Positions 25,968-36,149 of a DNA stretch of 64,000 bases are shown here, piece by piece. Both the position numbers and the translations under genes were made by a program. The notes beneath the pieces are model-generated. The model was not told the DNA's origin. It saw only the letters and a list, made by a program, of their open reading frames with translations, and did not search any database. The stretch lies in the NCBI GenBank assembly GCA_009809945.1, contig WTPW01002186.1:1-64000 (forward strand), given 5' to 3'. This stretch comes from Gigaspora margarita. Taxonomy: Eukaryota > Glomeromycota > Glomeromycetes > Diversisporales > Gigasporaceae. Position 1 is the first letter of the stretch; each line of letters begins with the position of its first letter.

Positions 25968-26163
25968 ATTTCGCGTTTCGTCAGCACAAAACATTCAGAT
26001 TTCGTCTAACAACTATACTCACCAAGGTACAAACACTGCATGGGTGCTTGAAACACATCAAGTTATCAAGGATACGACCTCATGAAAAATATTATGCTGC
26101 AAAAAAAGGTTCACGCTTAAGAAAAGGGCCAAAAAAGATTAATAAAAGTCGATGGTCATTGTT
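25968..26163 (+). pseudogene. TnpB/Fanzor-like pseudogene, N-terminal block
   Basis: Frames here read NTAWVLETHQVIKDTT and, after stops and shifts, YYAAKKGSRLRKGPKKINKS. This resembles the W-x-x-E-TP-x-x-I-R-D ... KAY segment in the N-terminal part of IS607-type TnpB and eukaryotic Fanzor proteins. It precedes, on the same strand, a clear RuvC/zinc-ribbon block of the same family at 27850. The gap between them holds inserted repeats (26256, 26774, 27023). The similarity is judged by eye and is weaker than for the downstream block. Confidence 0.4.
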
Positions 26164-26255
26164 GGAATAGAAATGGTGGTGGTCTTGCGTTTTTGAAAAT
26201 ATCGATTCAGAGAAACTAGAGATTGGAATCGAATTTAATTTTTAAATTCAAACTT

Positions 26256-26637
26256 AATTAATTCGTGATCCGCATAAGAACCAGTGCAATCATAGTAAAT
26301 CGTGGATATGTTACTATATATTTTTTGCTATTTTTGGAATCTAGAGTTTTCCAAAGGAAACCTCTTTTCCTTTTGTATTACGTAAAAGTTGTAGAGGAGA
26401 GAATTCCGGTCATAATTGCGGTTAAAGTGTTAAAATCAGCTCAGTAGATTGTGAGATATGAACATTTTAACTTCGCGACTATATATTTACTTCTTTGTAA
26501 ACAAAGTAAACATATAGTCGCGAAGATTAAACATCATATCTCATGATCTACTAGGCCGATTTTAACTTTTAACTGCCATTATGACCGGTATTCTCTCCTA
26601 TACAACTTTTACATAATATACAAGGAAAGATTCACTT

Positions 26638-26673
<36 letters not shown>

Positions 26674-26771
26674 TTTCCTTTGTGGGAACTCTAGATTCCA
26701 AAAATGGCAAAATTTAATAGTAAAAATCACCTGATCTTAATATGTTCTTTTATGCGGATTACGAATTAATT
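26256..26771. repeat. 516-bp fold-back element
   Basis: Arms beginning AATTAATTCGTGATCCGCAT pair along almost their whole length with the opposite arm. The centre is at about 26499 (TTTACTTCTTTG followed by its inverse). The right arm has a run of about 28 A residues where the left arm has none. A plus-strand ORF in the left arm is not a gene. No target duplication could be assigned. Confidence 0.75.
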
Positions 26772-26773
26772 TA

Positions 26774-26981
26774 CCGTACAGTACGGACCATATATTCCCC
26801 ACATCAAAGTACCCTCCTCAAAAAAATTAGTTGAATGTAAAATACCCGGCGGGTACATCCTATGTAAAAAAAAAAAAAATTTTCATATGAAAAATCACTT
26901 AATATAGTACCCGGGTACTAACTTGGATTTTGCCCGTGGAAAATGTATCGTATCCGGGGTACTGTGATCCGCGCTGTACGG
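26774..26981. mobile_element. TA-flanked MITE with CCGTACAG ends
   Basis: The left end CCGTACAG and right end CTGTACGG are inverted and flanked by TA. The interior contains GTACCC and GGGTAC words arranged symmetrically. It directly abuts the fold-back element, so one inserted at the edge of the other. Confidence 0.55.
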
Positions 26982-27022
26982 TAATTCAATCACATATTAA
27001 TTTGCGTATTAGATGATTTGTA

Positions 27023-27131
27023 CAGTATATATAAATGCGAAATAACGCCCAGGGGCATTATTTTGAATAATGACCCGAATTAAGCCTAATTTAGGCCAAA
27101 ATTCGAAATTACACCTCTGGGCGTTATATGG
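27023..27131. mobile_element. short AATAACGCC-type MITE
   Basis: GCGAAATAACGCCCAGGGG near the left end pairs with CCTCTGGGCGTTATATGG at the right, with TA outside each border. The subterminal words match those of the larger element at 43790-44048. It is about 109 bp and non-coding. Confidence 0.5.
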
Positions 27132-27849
27132 TAGAACATCCCTAGTCCGATATTCATTCTGGTTAATTGACTCTACTCTCTCTACCCAAAAGTAGATTCA
27201 GGATAACCCATTTAGATTATATTTATATAAGGTTAGGGTAGAAGTGTTTGTCTGTAAATACGCCTATTGAGATAATAGTCATATAGACAGTTTTCAATAA
27301 CCTGTCAGGATAGCAGTCAGGAGTATCAAAACAAAAAAAAGTATTTAACATTCGTTATACTCAAAAGCTGTGTGTAGGTTATTGCTCGATAGCAGAGAAA
27401 AACCATACGTGTTTTCAAGTCTCTCGATTGAATACATCACATGTGATTACAACTACAATATTTATAATATTTAATATTTATAATAACAGTTTTAATAGCT
27501 ATAATGGTTATCTGTTATAATAGCTATAACTGCTATAATGGTTATAACAACTATAATATGCTCTAGATTTATAATGATTATATATTTTTATGAATTGATT
27601 TGAGTTGATTCAAATGTAGAATTAATTTGAATATTCAAATTGATTCGAATTGATTCAAATATAAAATTAATTCGAATATTGAATTAATTCGAATTGATTC
27701 AAATATAACTTAATTCGAATAATTCAACTGATTACAGCAATCTCTAAGAGAAACCTTTACCAGAAGCAAAACACGTCGTGTGAATTGGATGGGTACGCGT
27801 GCGTACCAGTCGAAATGAGGGTTGAGCGTGAACGTATAACAATAAAACA
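27132..27849. repeat. degenerate GCTATAATGGTTAT and ATTCGAATTGATTC blocks
   Basis: At 27480-27570 the units CTATAATGGTTAT and inverses recur. At 27590-27730 the units AATTGATTCGAATTGATTCAA recur with changes. No gene is seen, although the end of this stretch may hold further decayed sequence of the TnpB-like pseudogene. Confidence 0.5.
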
Positions 27850-28240
27850 ATAAGAAAAAAGATAACTAATCTCATATTACCTTCAAAAGATTACTGAACA
27901 TTTGTGCGAGAACTACGATACGATTTTGTACCAAGATTTGATACTCAAAATATGGTTATCAAAGATCATATCTTCTGCAAGGAAAGCAGACTGCTCATGA
28001 ATCTGATCTCACATTACTGATCCAAGATATTCTCATTGCACAAATCAAGATAATACCGAGAACGTAAAAGTGATTAAATGTCATGAATATTATACATCAG
28101 TCAACTGTACAAGTTGTGGAAATAGAAAAAAACCAATGATGAATTTGGTGACTCAAAAAGATACGATTGTTTTAACTGCGGACCATCAATCATCGTGATT
28201 ATAATGGTGGAAAGAATATATTTATTAAATATCTTGTTTC
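27850..28240 (+). pseudogene. TnpB/Fanzor-like pseudogene, RuvC and zinc-ribbon block
   Basis: Reading across frames in order gives HLCENYDTIL, then VPRFDTQNMV, then SLHKS, then NVKVIKCHEYYTSVNCTSCG, then GDSKRYDCFNCG, then RDYNGGKNIFIKYL. This is the order of conserved segments in TnpB and eukaryotic Fanzor nucleases: RuvC-II region, bridging helix, the EYTSxxCxxCG and CxxCG zinc ribbon, and the RuvC-III D-x-NGAxNI motif. At least three frame changes and in-frame TGA and TAA codons (several at arginine positions, as C-to-T decay of CGA would give) show that it is dead. The RuvC-I part is missing. These proteins are RNA-guided DNA nucleases spread by transposons. No guide-RNA end could be identified. 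Confidence 0.65.
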
Positions 28241-28979
28241 TTCGCAAGGGGAGGCCCGGGTACCTCAGACCTGTTAGGGATCCTCATTTACTAACATATG
28301 ATTACAAATGTTTGATTTGTCCGTAGGAGAGGATACAGTACTACAGTACCCAAAGATTCAATCATTTTTACTATATTCCCAGATGAACATAGAATATCTG
28401 TAAATTCGGAATCAAATTGATTCCGGATTTTTTTTTTAAAAAAAACTTAATAGAATTTTATACAACTAAATACAGTAAAATACAGTAATTATATATTTTA
28501 ATAAACAATTGTATTTTATTTCTCACAATATATATCAATATTCTTGGAAGAAAATCTTTATTTCGCCAACCGACTATCCTATTGTTGCAATACGGTATAT
28601 CGTTGCGATGCAAAAGTAAAATTCTTGACTTACAATGTAATGATTGAATATCCTACAAATGTAAAAGATATTACTAATAAAGAATAACCCATTGAATGAG
28701 TTTAAAAAAAAAAAGCACCTGATAAAAGGGTTATTGTATATTTTATATTTTGTATTTTATATTTAAAATCAACTTAAGTTGATTCCGAATCTACAGATAT
28801 ACTTACTGCATTCATCTATAACAGATACGAATTGTATCATTCGATTCCTCTCATTGAGAAGAATCAGATGGTATAAGCATAGCACATATAATCACTGGAA
28901 TGAGGGGTAGCAAAATACCTTTGTTAAAATATCCAATAAATTTTTATATGGTTCTATACCTTATTGGTAAAATATAAAA
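28241..28979. other. AT-rich stretch, nothing recognised
   Basis: A short inverted pair (AATAACCCATT and AAGGGTTATTG) around 28680-28735 may be a small hairpin element. Nothing else is seen. Confidence 0.35.
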
Positions 28980-29125
28980 TATCTAATATTAAATTTTAAT
29001 AAGATTATTTAATATATATACTATATATTATATAAACTTTAATAAGATTATTTAATATATATATTATATATTATATAAACTTTAATAAGATTATTTAATA
29101 TATATATTATATATTATATATACTG
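28980..29125. repeat. 43-bp tandem repeat, about three copies
   Basis: TTTAATAAGATTATTTAATA begins at 28995, 29038 and 29081, each followed by an ATATATTATATA tract, giving a 43-base period. Confidence 0.8.
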
Positions 29126-30265
29126 TTATATATATATATACCAAAGATATATTACAGTAATTACTAGTTTCTTTTTAAAATAGAGATCCACACCTGATTC
29201 TGAGATGTTAATATATAAGTTCTAGGTACGAAGTATTACATTAGTGCGTGCTTTTGTCATGAATGCAAATATGATTTGTAATCCAAAATAAGTAAATTGA
29301 CTTTAGTGTTGAAATTTTGCCGAGTCACCAATACATTTAATCCGAGCACAAACATTTAACAATTTCTATCTAACTCTTTTTTTTTTTAAAGTACAGATTT
29401 CTGAAATAAGTCTAGCGTTTTATTGGATAAAGGAATGCACGATAAATGTAAATAAGTGCTATCATTCAAACAATAGCGATAGTACTGTACTAACGCTATG
29501 ATAAAAGGTCATAGCAGATAGCATTAGTAGTAGACATTTGAGCGCAGCAGTCAATCAAATGATACTTGAAAATTTAAACAATTATAGCATATCATGTGAA
29601 TATAAAATTTTGAATACAAAGATCCCAACACGTTGTACTGGTACGTAACGTACATATGTACCCACATTATTTTTAAGTGTAACTTTAGAACGCCCAACGA
29701 CATTCTATGAATAAAAAGTTCCGTCGCACGCCAATTGTGCCCCCAAATTTCTGTTAAATCGGTTAAATAATGTTAATACATAAGCAGGACCGCATAATCT
29801 ATTTAATCTCGACATTGTCGGGTCAGACTTGAATAGTTTTTCCAACATTATAATAAATCTCGTGGTACACACAGTGTGCATAATCAAAAAAAAAAATTCA
29901 TCTGAAACTTGGGCTTAGAATTTCGACGTACCTACCTAAGTACGTACGTCTTTAGCTTCTCACACAAACCAGTTTCATCAGGTCTTTTATCATAGAGTTC
30001 AAAAGGAAAGTTACCGATTTAGGTCTTTTTTTTAATAGTAATATTATGATTAATAAAGCTTAGCGTTTTTTAAGGATTGTACAAACCTAATTTAATGCAT
30101 ACGCAGCAGTAATGTGGAACTTTTATTTATCAAAGTTGGAACAACAAGCCAATATAATGTTTGACCGACTTACCAAGTTAGGAAAGTCATTCTGTTTGTC
30201 TATATTATATTTATTCATGGCTTCTCCCGAAAGATTAACAAATTGTGTCAATCAAACATTCGCAT
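29126..30265. other. AT-rich stretch, nothing recognised
   Basis: TACGTAC words cluster at 29640 and 29925-29950. Short ORFs are unsupported. Confidence 0.35.
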
Positions 30266-30299
30266 GTACGTACAGTACGTATGTATGTACTGTACGTAC
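30266..30299. repeat. perfect 13-bp-arm hairpin of GTAC words
   Basis: GTACGTACAGTAC (30266-30278) and GTACTGTACGTAC (30287-30299) are exact reverse complements around an 8-base loop GTATGTAT. It lies about 430 bases upstream of the GRF zinc-finger gene. It could be a small repeat remnant or a structured regulatory site. Confidence 0.6.
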
Positions 30300-30732
30300 T
30301 AATGTTTACAAGTAAATAATTAGGGACAACAAATTCCCAAGTCACAATGACAGTACAGTATGAGGCGAAAGTTGATCATTTAACATTACTTAAATATATT
30401 TATTTGCATAAATAACAGCGGACTTTTTATACTAGTCAGTCAGTGAAAGAAGTCCCACATCACCCCATATCTTCGTCATTGCTGCATTACTGCGTTTCAG
30501 TTTATAATTTAGACTGTGCCTATCTCTATTTAATATATATATAATATATATATATATATTTATATATATTTATGTAGTTATTTAAAATATTTGTATAAAA
30601 ACGATTAACTTACGACGTTACATTTTATCATGATTCGATGTCTTTTGTAATCAATATTTTTTGAATTGTTAATCATATTCTATTTTTGAATAATTTTCCT
30701 CTTGAAAAATTTATATAAAACCAATTTTCCAA
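30300..30732. other. upstream region of the GRF-domain gene
   Basis: AT-rich, with an (AT)n tract at about 30530-30575. TTATATAAAAC at about 30711 resembles a TATA box but lies only some 20 bases before the start codon, so its role is uncertain. Confidence 0.35.
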
Positions 30733-31905
30733 ATGGACATGCTTCGTCAGGCAAATAACGTCCCCGAGTCCATGGCAGCATCAATTTCCTCGTCCGGCTC
30801 CGTCCAGAACACTTCAAGAAGACCAAAAGTCTGTAGGGGTTGTTACAAAAATGCCTCTCTTTGGCAAGTAAAATCAGATGCGTCGATTCATAAGGGTAAA
30901 TGGTTTTGGACATGCCCCGTTAAAAATTTCGATTACCAGTGCCGCTTTTTTCATTGGGCAAGTGATAATGAAGTAGATGAATACTTTAAATCCCAAGCCA
31001 TTGAGTATGAATCTGAGGATGCTACACCTTCCCAACGAACAATCAATAACTCATTATCTACAAGAATAACGGTCGATAATATTAACGAGAATGAGACAAA
31101 TGATAATGATGTGGTCCAAATTGTTACAACTTCAACTAATAATTCGGATTTATTCTCTACAAGTTTAAGAAAACACCCACGAGACAATGATGAAAATGTT
31201 AATAATAGTTCTCATGATATTACGCAACAGAACTTTCGTTCTACTTCATCAATCGCTGAACATTCCCCAAAGAGATTACGAACTGACAGCGATTTATATG
31301 TCAATGGTGAATACACTGAATCACCATTAGTCTTAGTTCAACAAAATAATGAAATTGTTCTAACTGAGGATGACTTCGATCCTACATGGATTGAATCTGT
31401 AGCGGCGGAATTACGTGAAGAACGTGCTGCTAAACAATCTTGTGTTTCGACTGTAGTAAATAATGATGTGAATAATAATACTTCGGAAGATAATAACATT
31501 TTAAATGTGAATACTCCGTTAACTATAACAAATGAGGATGAAGAAGAAGAAAATGATGCTACCGTGAACGAAAATACATTACAGGTGGACTCTAATAAAT
31601 CACAATCTTCATCAAATGTTCAATTTACTACATCACAACTTTCGGACATGCTTAGAAACCGCGTTTCGGCTCAAGACCAACTTATCTCCAAATTGAAAAG
31701 TAATATGGATCTTGTTACCAAACAGCGCGACCAAGCACTTAAAGATCTGGAGGAAGCTCGGAAGCAAGTTCTTATAGTACGGAGAGAGATGAAACGTATG
31801 CGTCATGAGATCGATGTAGCGCGAGCTGAAAGTAACTTTTTGCGTGCAGAAAAAAAATTATTGAATTATGATATTAATGTATTGAAACAAAAGAGGAGTG
31901 CTTGA
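30733..31905 (+). CDS. GRF zinc-finger protein with C-terminal coiled coil
   Basis: An intronless ORF of 390 residues. Residues 31-75 form a GRF-type zinc finger: Cys34-x2-Cys37, KGKWFWTC with Cys61, Cys70, and the terminal FFHW aromatic cluster. In known proteins this fold binds single-stranded DNA or RNA. A long linker of residues 85-300 is acidic and rich in Asn, Ser and Thr, with TEDDFDPTWIESVAAELREE in the middle. Residues about 305-388 are a strong coiled coil ending in RAEKKLLNYDINVLKQKRSA, suggesting dimerisation. Stand-alone GRF proteins with coiled coils are common in this fungal group. No enzymatic domain is seen, so its role is probably nucleic-acid binding, partner unknown. The first Met is used; a second Met lies two codons later. 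Confidence 0.88.
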   Translation: MDMLRQANNVPESMAASISSSGSVQNTSRRPKVCRGCYKNASLWQVKSDASIHKGKWFWTCPVKNFDYQCRFFHWASDNEVDEYFKSQAIEYESEDATPSQRTINNSLSTRITVDNINENETNDNDVVQIVTTSTNNSDLFSTSLRKHPRDNDENVNNSSHDITQQNFRSTSSIAEHSPKRLRTDSDLYVNGEYTESPLVLVQQNNEIVLTEDDFDPTWIESVAAELREERAAKQSCVSTVVNNDVNNNTSEDNNILNVNTPLTITNEDEEEENDATVNENTLQVDSNKSQSSSNVQFTTSQLSDMLRNRVSAQDQLISKLKSNMDLVTKQRDQALKDLEEARKQVLIVRREMKRMRHEIDVARAESNFLRAEKKLLNYDINVLKQKRSA

Positions 31906-32757
31906 TTCTAATATTTTGTGGTCACCGTTTAGACTTTTGTGGGAATAGTATCTGCATTATATTAATACTTTAAAATGGTTATTGTTATTTTGAATTTGAT
32001 GTCTAAATATTTATTTATAATACTATTTAAAGATGGCAAGATTGAGTTGCTTTATATTTATTGTTTTTATTAAATTTTTTTAATTTGTACATACATCAGT
32101 TATAATAGGACAGCCTTGTGTACAAAAATCGTAACTTAAAAATTAGTTGCGTAAAATATCCTACTAAATTCTATCATTTAGAATTGTCAAATAAATAAAA
32201 ATTTTTCCTTTAGTCACCACATAGTGAATTCATGTGTTTTTTTCACATCATCGAAATTTTACGTAATCCTACAAAAAAAATAATAAGTAATTGTAGGAGA
32301 TTAAAATTCGTCTTTTCTCTATTGTGTGTATATTTGAAATATTGAACTTTGCTTTCCTCACAAGATTTACTTTTGTAACGAAAGAAATATGGTTTATATA
32401 ACTTTTGTTTTAAATCTTAAACACAAAACTCCTACATTTTATTATCTGCAAGGGGTCCACCTTTACCGATAATCGGTTTACCAACAGCTCATTAGAAGAC
32501 GTCATGCCAAATAGAAATATAAACCTCTCATAAGGCAAAAAAGTTTTTTACACATCACAATTTTTGTGAATAAATATATAATACACGTGTATTTTTTTAG
32601 TTGTGATTTTACCACACATAAAATTTATCTTGTGAAATGGATATAAAACAGTATCATCATTCTTGCGTAAGTTATGTCTCTAGGTCAAAATAAGATATAT
32701 AATACCCGGGTCTTATCTTACAGTAATCAGTGTCTAAAATTCCGATTCAAAATTATG
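31906..32757. other. 3' flank of the GRF gene; one transposon-end remnant
   Basis: AAATAAATAAA at about 32190 is a possible polyadenylation signal. CAGTGTCTAAAATT at 32728 resembles the end of the adjacent hAT-like element, and ATTTTAAACACTG near 33510 could be its partner, hinting at an older outer element. Flanks do not match. Confidence 0.4.
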
Positions 32758-32765
32758 ATCTCAAT

Positions 32766-33000
32766 CAGTGTCTGAAATTGGGTTGAGGAGTCTGCGGACC
32801 GCAACAAATTTTAAATTTCCGCAACCAAAATCTGAAGTGCATATGCAAATTCCGCACATAAATTTGCAAATTTTACTTATAAATTTTGATGAAATGCTTA
32901 TACGCGCAACTAAATTTTTATAAATTCTTATAATCCGCAACTATTTTTTTTTATTTAGTTGCAGCCCGCAACTAATTTAAAAATTGAATTTCAGACACTG
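32766..33000. mobile_element. hAT-like MITE, TSD ATCTCAAT
   Basis: CAGTGTCTGAAATT and AATTTCAGACACTG are exact inverted ends. ATCTCAAT flanks both sides (32758-32765 and 33001-33008). The 235-bp interior has repeated CCGCAAC words near both ends, like transposase-binding subterminal repeats. Confidence 0.9.
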
Positions 33001-33008
33001 ATCTCAAT

Positions 33009-33806
33009 TGAACTAAATTTAGAGTATTAATGCTCTCAAAAATTTTTTAATGATCTTATTATATAGAATATTATTTTTTAACATAAGCATTATAAGCTTA
33101 TCTTGGAAAAGTTATAGACAGGAACTTTCTGATTTTAATAGTACTTAAAACACTAAAACAAATTGATCATGAAATATACATATTTAACTTTTTGTAACTA
33201 TAAGTTTTTTTTTTTCTGGCAAATTTGTAAAGAAAAAAAACCCCCAATTACAAAAATTAAAATATACATATCTCATAATCTACTAGGTATTTAAAGACTA
33301 TTGAAATCAGAAAGTTTCTGACTACAACTTAACTTAAGAGTCTAAACCAGATTATTATATTAGTAAAAAAATTTATAATAGTTTAATTATTTAATTTTGA
33401 GAACATTTTATCTGTACAAATGTTCTAAAATAAGAGAACTTTATTTTAAATATTAAATGTTCTTAAAAAAACTTTAGTGTTCTCTTGAGAACATTAGAAC
33501 ATCAAATTTTAAACACTGGTCTTAATTAAAAACTTTAAATTTTTGAATTGAATGATACTTGTGGATATTGTGCGAGGAATAAGTCAACCTAGGTTCGGTC
33601 TTTAACCTAATGATTTATGTCCCACCATACAGACTTTCAGACCAGGTCCTTAAACAAAAAAGTTCTATGAATTAGGCTTTGTTCAAGACTAAATCTTGAA
33701 ATTTAGTTATTAATGCTAATGCTAAGTATATTGTCTTTTGGAGATCGTTATTATATTATCCAGCCAATTAGAGTCCCAGGAATATTGATCACGTGAAGTG
33801 AAACCG
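33009..33806. other. imperfect inverted-repeat region, no gene
   Basis: GGAACTTTCTGATTTTAATAG (about 33121) is inverted at about 33297 (CTATTGAAATCAGAAAGTTTC), with ATATACATAT words between, so an old fold-back element probably occupies much of this stretch. From 33585 the sequence CTAGGTTCGGTCTTT resembles the interior of the 11977 element. Confidence 0.4.
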
Positions 33807-33814
33807 GTCCTAAG

Positions 33815-33988
33815 CAGGGTTGGCACATTTATCCATTGGGTAATGGAGAATTGGTATCTCCATTGAGAATAATTTGCGAATGGAGCCAATGGAGGCCAAC
33901 TAGCTTATAATATAGTATAACTAATAACTAATTCATTGGCTCTATTGGTTTGCAATTTTTCAATGGAGTATATCCATTGCCAACCCTG
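33815..33988. mobile_element. hAT-like MITE, TSD GTCCTAAG
   Basis: The ends CAGGGTTGGCA and TGCCAACCCTG are exact inverted repeats flanked by GTCCTAAG (33807-33814 and 33989-33996). CCATTGG and CAATGGAG words recur inside. The end resembles the 39420 palindrome (CAGTGTTGGCACAT). Confidence 0.9.
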
Positions 33989-33995
33989 GTCCTAA

Positions 33996-34026
33996 GGTCT
34001 TGAACTTGGGAACTTTGCTATCCCTA
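33996..34026. repeat. end fragment related to the 11977 element
   Basis: GGTCTTGAACTTGGGAACTT followed by TGCTATCCCTA matches the right end of the element at 11977-12293. It suggests that the 174-bp MITE inserted within an older, decayed copy of that family. Confidence 0.45.
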
Positions 34027-34540
34027 ATGAAAAACCAAGTACTATATTTGGAAATCAAGGTTGTTTATACTCTTCTGAGTTTATTCAAAAGTTGAGTAGA
34101 ACGGGAACCTGCAAAATCTGTGATATAATTTATCATAATATGTTTTCGATATTGAAATACGTTGCTTAACTTTACATAAATTCTAACAATTTATCTAATT
34201 AAAAAACGCTATTTTTTTAAAAAAGTGTTGCATTTCGACTGTTTGTGGTTTACAATCGTTAGAAATGTATTTGTTATCATGTCCAAACTGCTACAGTACT
34301 ATAGCTGATAATATTATCATAGCTGTTTAATATGCTTGAAAATATATTTGCTGTAATCGAATCAAATCGAAGCAAATCGAAGTAATCGCAGTAAACCACA
34401 AATTTTGTGATTTGCTTCGATGACTGATGGTGAGTAATAGATGGGTCTTAATCATGGGATACTGTACCCAATGGCCAACGGTAAATAAAAAGAATTTTAA
34501 TTATATACTTATCAAGATTTTTCAAAAATTCTATTATATA
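34027..34540. other. AT-rich stretch with small inverted repeats
   Basis: TTTGTGGTTTACAATCG (about 34240) and CGCAGTAAACCACAAA (about 34387) are near inverse, and TGATAATATTATCA at 34306 is a perfect palindrome. No gene is seen. Confidence 0.4.
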
Positions 34541-34762
34541 ATGTCACGGCTGATGCTGAAGTTAGTTGATATTGAAGCTATGGGGTCTCGATTTGAAACT
34601 ATAAGCCCTGCTAAAATCCATATATACTCTATAAATATGAAATCTATACCCAAACCTTACCCTAACCCTATAAGACAAAAACATCCAAAAAATATTTTAA
34701 AATTTTATATCAAAATAGGTCATAGCTTCAGCATAAGCCAACTTCAGCATCAGCTGTGACAT
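34541..34762. mobile_element. MITE of the TTGTCGCGG/ACCCTAA family, ATA-flanked
   Basis: ATGTCACGGCTGATGCTGAAG and CTTCAGCATCAGCTGTGACAT are inverted ends with ATA outside each. The interior carries CCTTACCCTAACCCTAT and a TTTGAAACTATAAGCCCT segment shared, inverted, with the elements at 9804 and 44672. A plus-strand ORF through it is spurious. Confidence 0.7.
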
Positions 34763-34765
34763 ATA

Positions 34766-35683
34766 ATAATAATTTAAAGTTAATGGTTTATGATATTAAA
34801 AGTGTAATAGATAATTGATGATTATTGCAATATGATAAATTGCTAAAGCTGATAAATCTCTGATTAAATTTATCGGAAGCAAATGTTGACAAAATAATTT
34901 CTCATTAAAGTTTTATTCTATTAACTTTTCCATATAATATTATATCAAATTATATTATTTATTTAAAAATATATTTACACATACATTTTAATAATTTACA
35001 GTATTTTAAACCCAATTGTTTACAACTGACAATTCATAAAAATTTATAAAATGACTGATTAATTAACGTAATATGTGCATTAAGCTTAACTAATACGATA
35101 ACTATACGTATTGATGTTTATGATATTGAAATATTTATTTCTGAGAAAAGAATACTAACGTTAATTATTTGCATACTAATCATTGATTATTAATTAAAAA
35201 TTGTAATTATCATTATTTCTTTTTACTATATATTTGAATCATGAATATTTTTATTATGCTATGATTTCACACGCGCACATACAATGACGATGATACGATT
35301 TAAATCTTGATCTGGTTTTCATTCTAATTTTATATGTGCAGAATAAAACCGGATATCGATTTAACGATTAGGATTTAAATCCGAAGCTGAGGATAACTAA
35401 TTAAATACTTAAAATAAATTCGGATTTAAAAATAAATTCGGTTCCAAACTTTAATCAGGAGTCATCTTGGTTGAGTAGACAGGAATTTGGGTGGAAAAGA
35501 AATTCAGATGCATTTCGTGTAGAACTAACATGGCCAGGGACTAGAAACATCCTGTTGAAGTACTTGTCCGAGTCAGATCTTTTTATCTGATGTGGGGGCT
35601 TAAACCCATATAGAACCCATGATCGTTTGCATATTAATGTTTATTATTGTTATTATTGTGAGTTTAACTTCATATTAAATTTA
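34766..35683. other. AT-rich stretch, nothing recognised
   Basis: No gene or repeat supported. Confidence 0.35.
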
Positions 35684-36124
35684 TTAATATAAAGCCCCAA
35701 AGAAACTAAAATAATATTTTTTGTGAAAATCCTCTGCTAATGCTTTCCCTCCTTCAATACCAATATCATTATGACTAAGATCTAATGAAGTTAAATCAGT
35801 GTTTATATGAAGAGCCTTAGCTAATGCTTTGCTTCCTTTATTACAAATATTATTATTGCTAAAATCTAAATAAGCTAGAGTAGTATTTCTGCAAAGAGCC
35901 TCCACTGACGCTTTACCTCGTTTAATACTAATATGATTTCCTTTGAGATCTAAAGAAGTTAGAATGGTGATCTCGCAAAGAGCTTTTGCTAATGCTTTTC
36001 CACCCTCAAAATCAATCTGATTATTAGGAAGATCTAGAGAAGTCAGAGTGGTATTCTTGCAAAGAGCCTCTGCAAATTCTTTCCCACCTTCAATTAAAAA
36101 TGGCCGAATCACAAGAATATCCAT
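35684..36124 (-). CDS. short leucine-rich-repeat (ribonuclease-inhibitor type) protein
   Basis: The 146-codon ORF holds four near-identical repeats of about 28 residues, each like GGKALAKALCxxTxLTSLDLxxNxI, at residues 13-37, 41-65, 69-93 and 97-121. This is the RI/NLRC3 class of leucine-rich repeat, a curved protein-binding scaffold. There is no signal peptide or other domain. Full-length members of this fungal family are usually longer, and the ORF lies directly beside an integrase pseudogene on the opposite strand, so it may be a truncated gene. The initiating Met precedes only 12 residues of non-repeat sequence, which supports loss of an N-terminal region. Confidence 0.65.
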   Translation of the reverse strand: MDILVIRPFLIEGGKEFAEALCKNTTLTSLDLPNNQIDFEGGKALAKALCEITILTSLDLKGNHISIKRGKASVEALCRNTTLAYLDFSNNNICNKGSKALAKALHINTDLTSLDLSHNDIGIEGGKALAEDFHKKYYFSFFGALY

Positions 36125-36149
36125 TTTATCTCATAGTGCATTTGAAAGT

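Noticed and set aside
34427..34759. 110-codon plus-strand ORF
   Set aside because: It runs through a MITE with clear inverted ends and a telomere-like core; no protein features.
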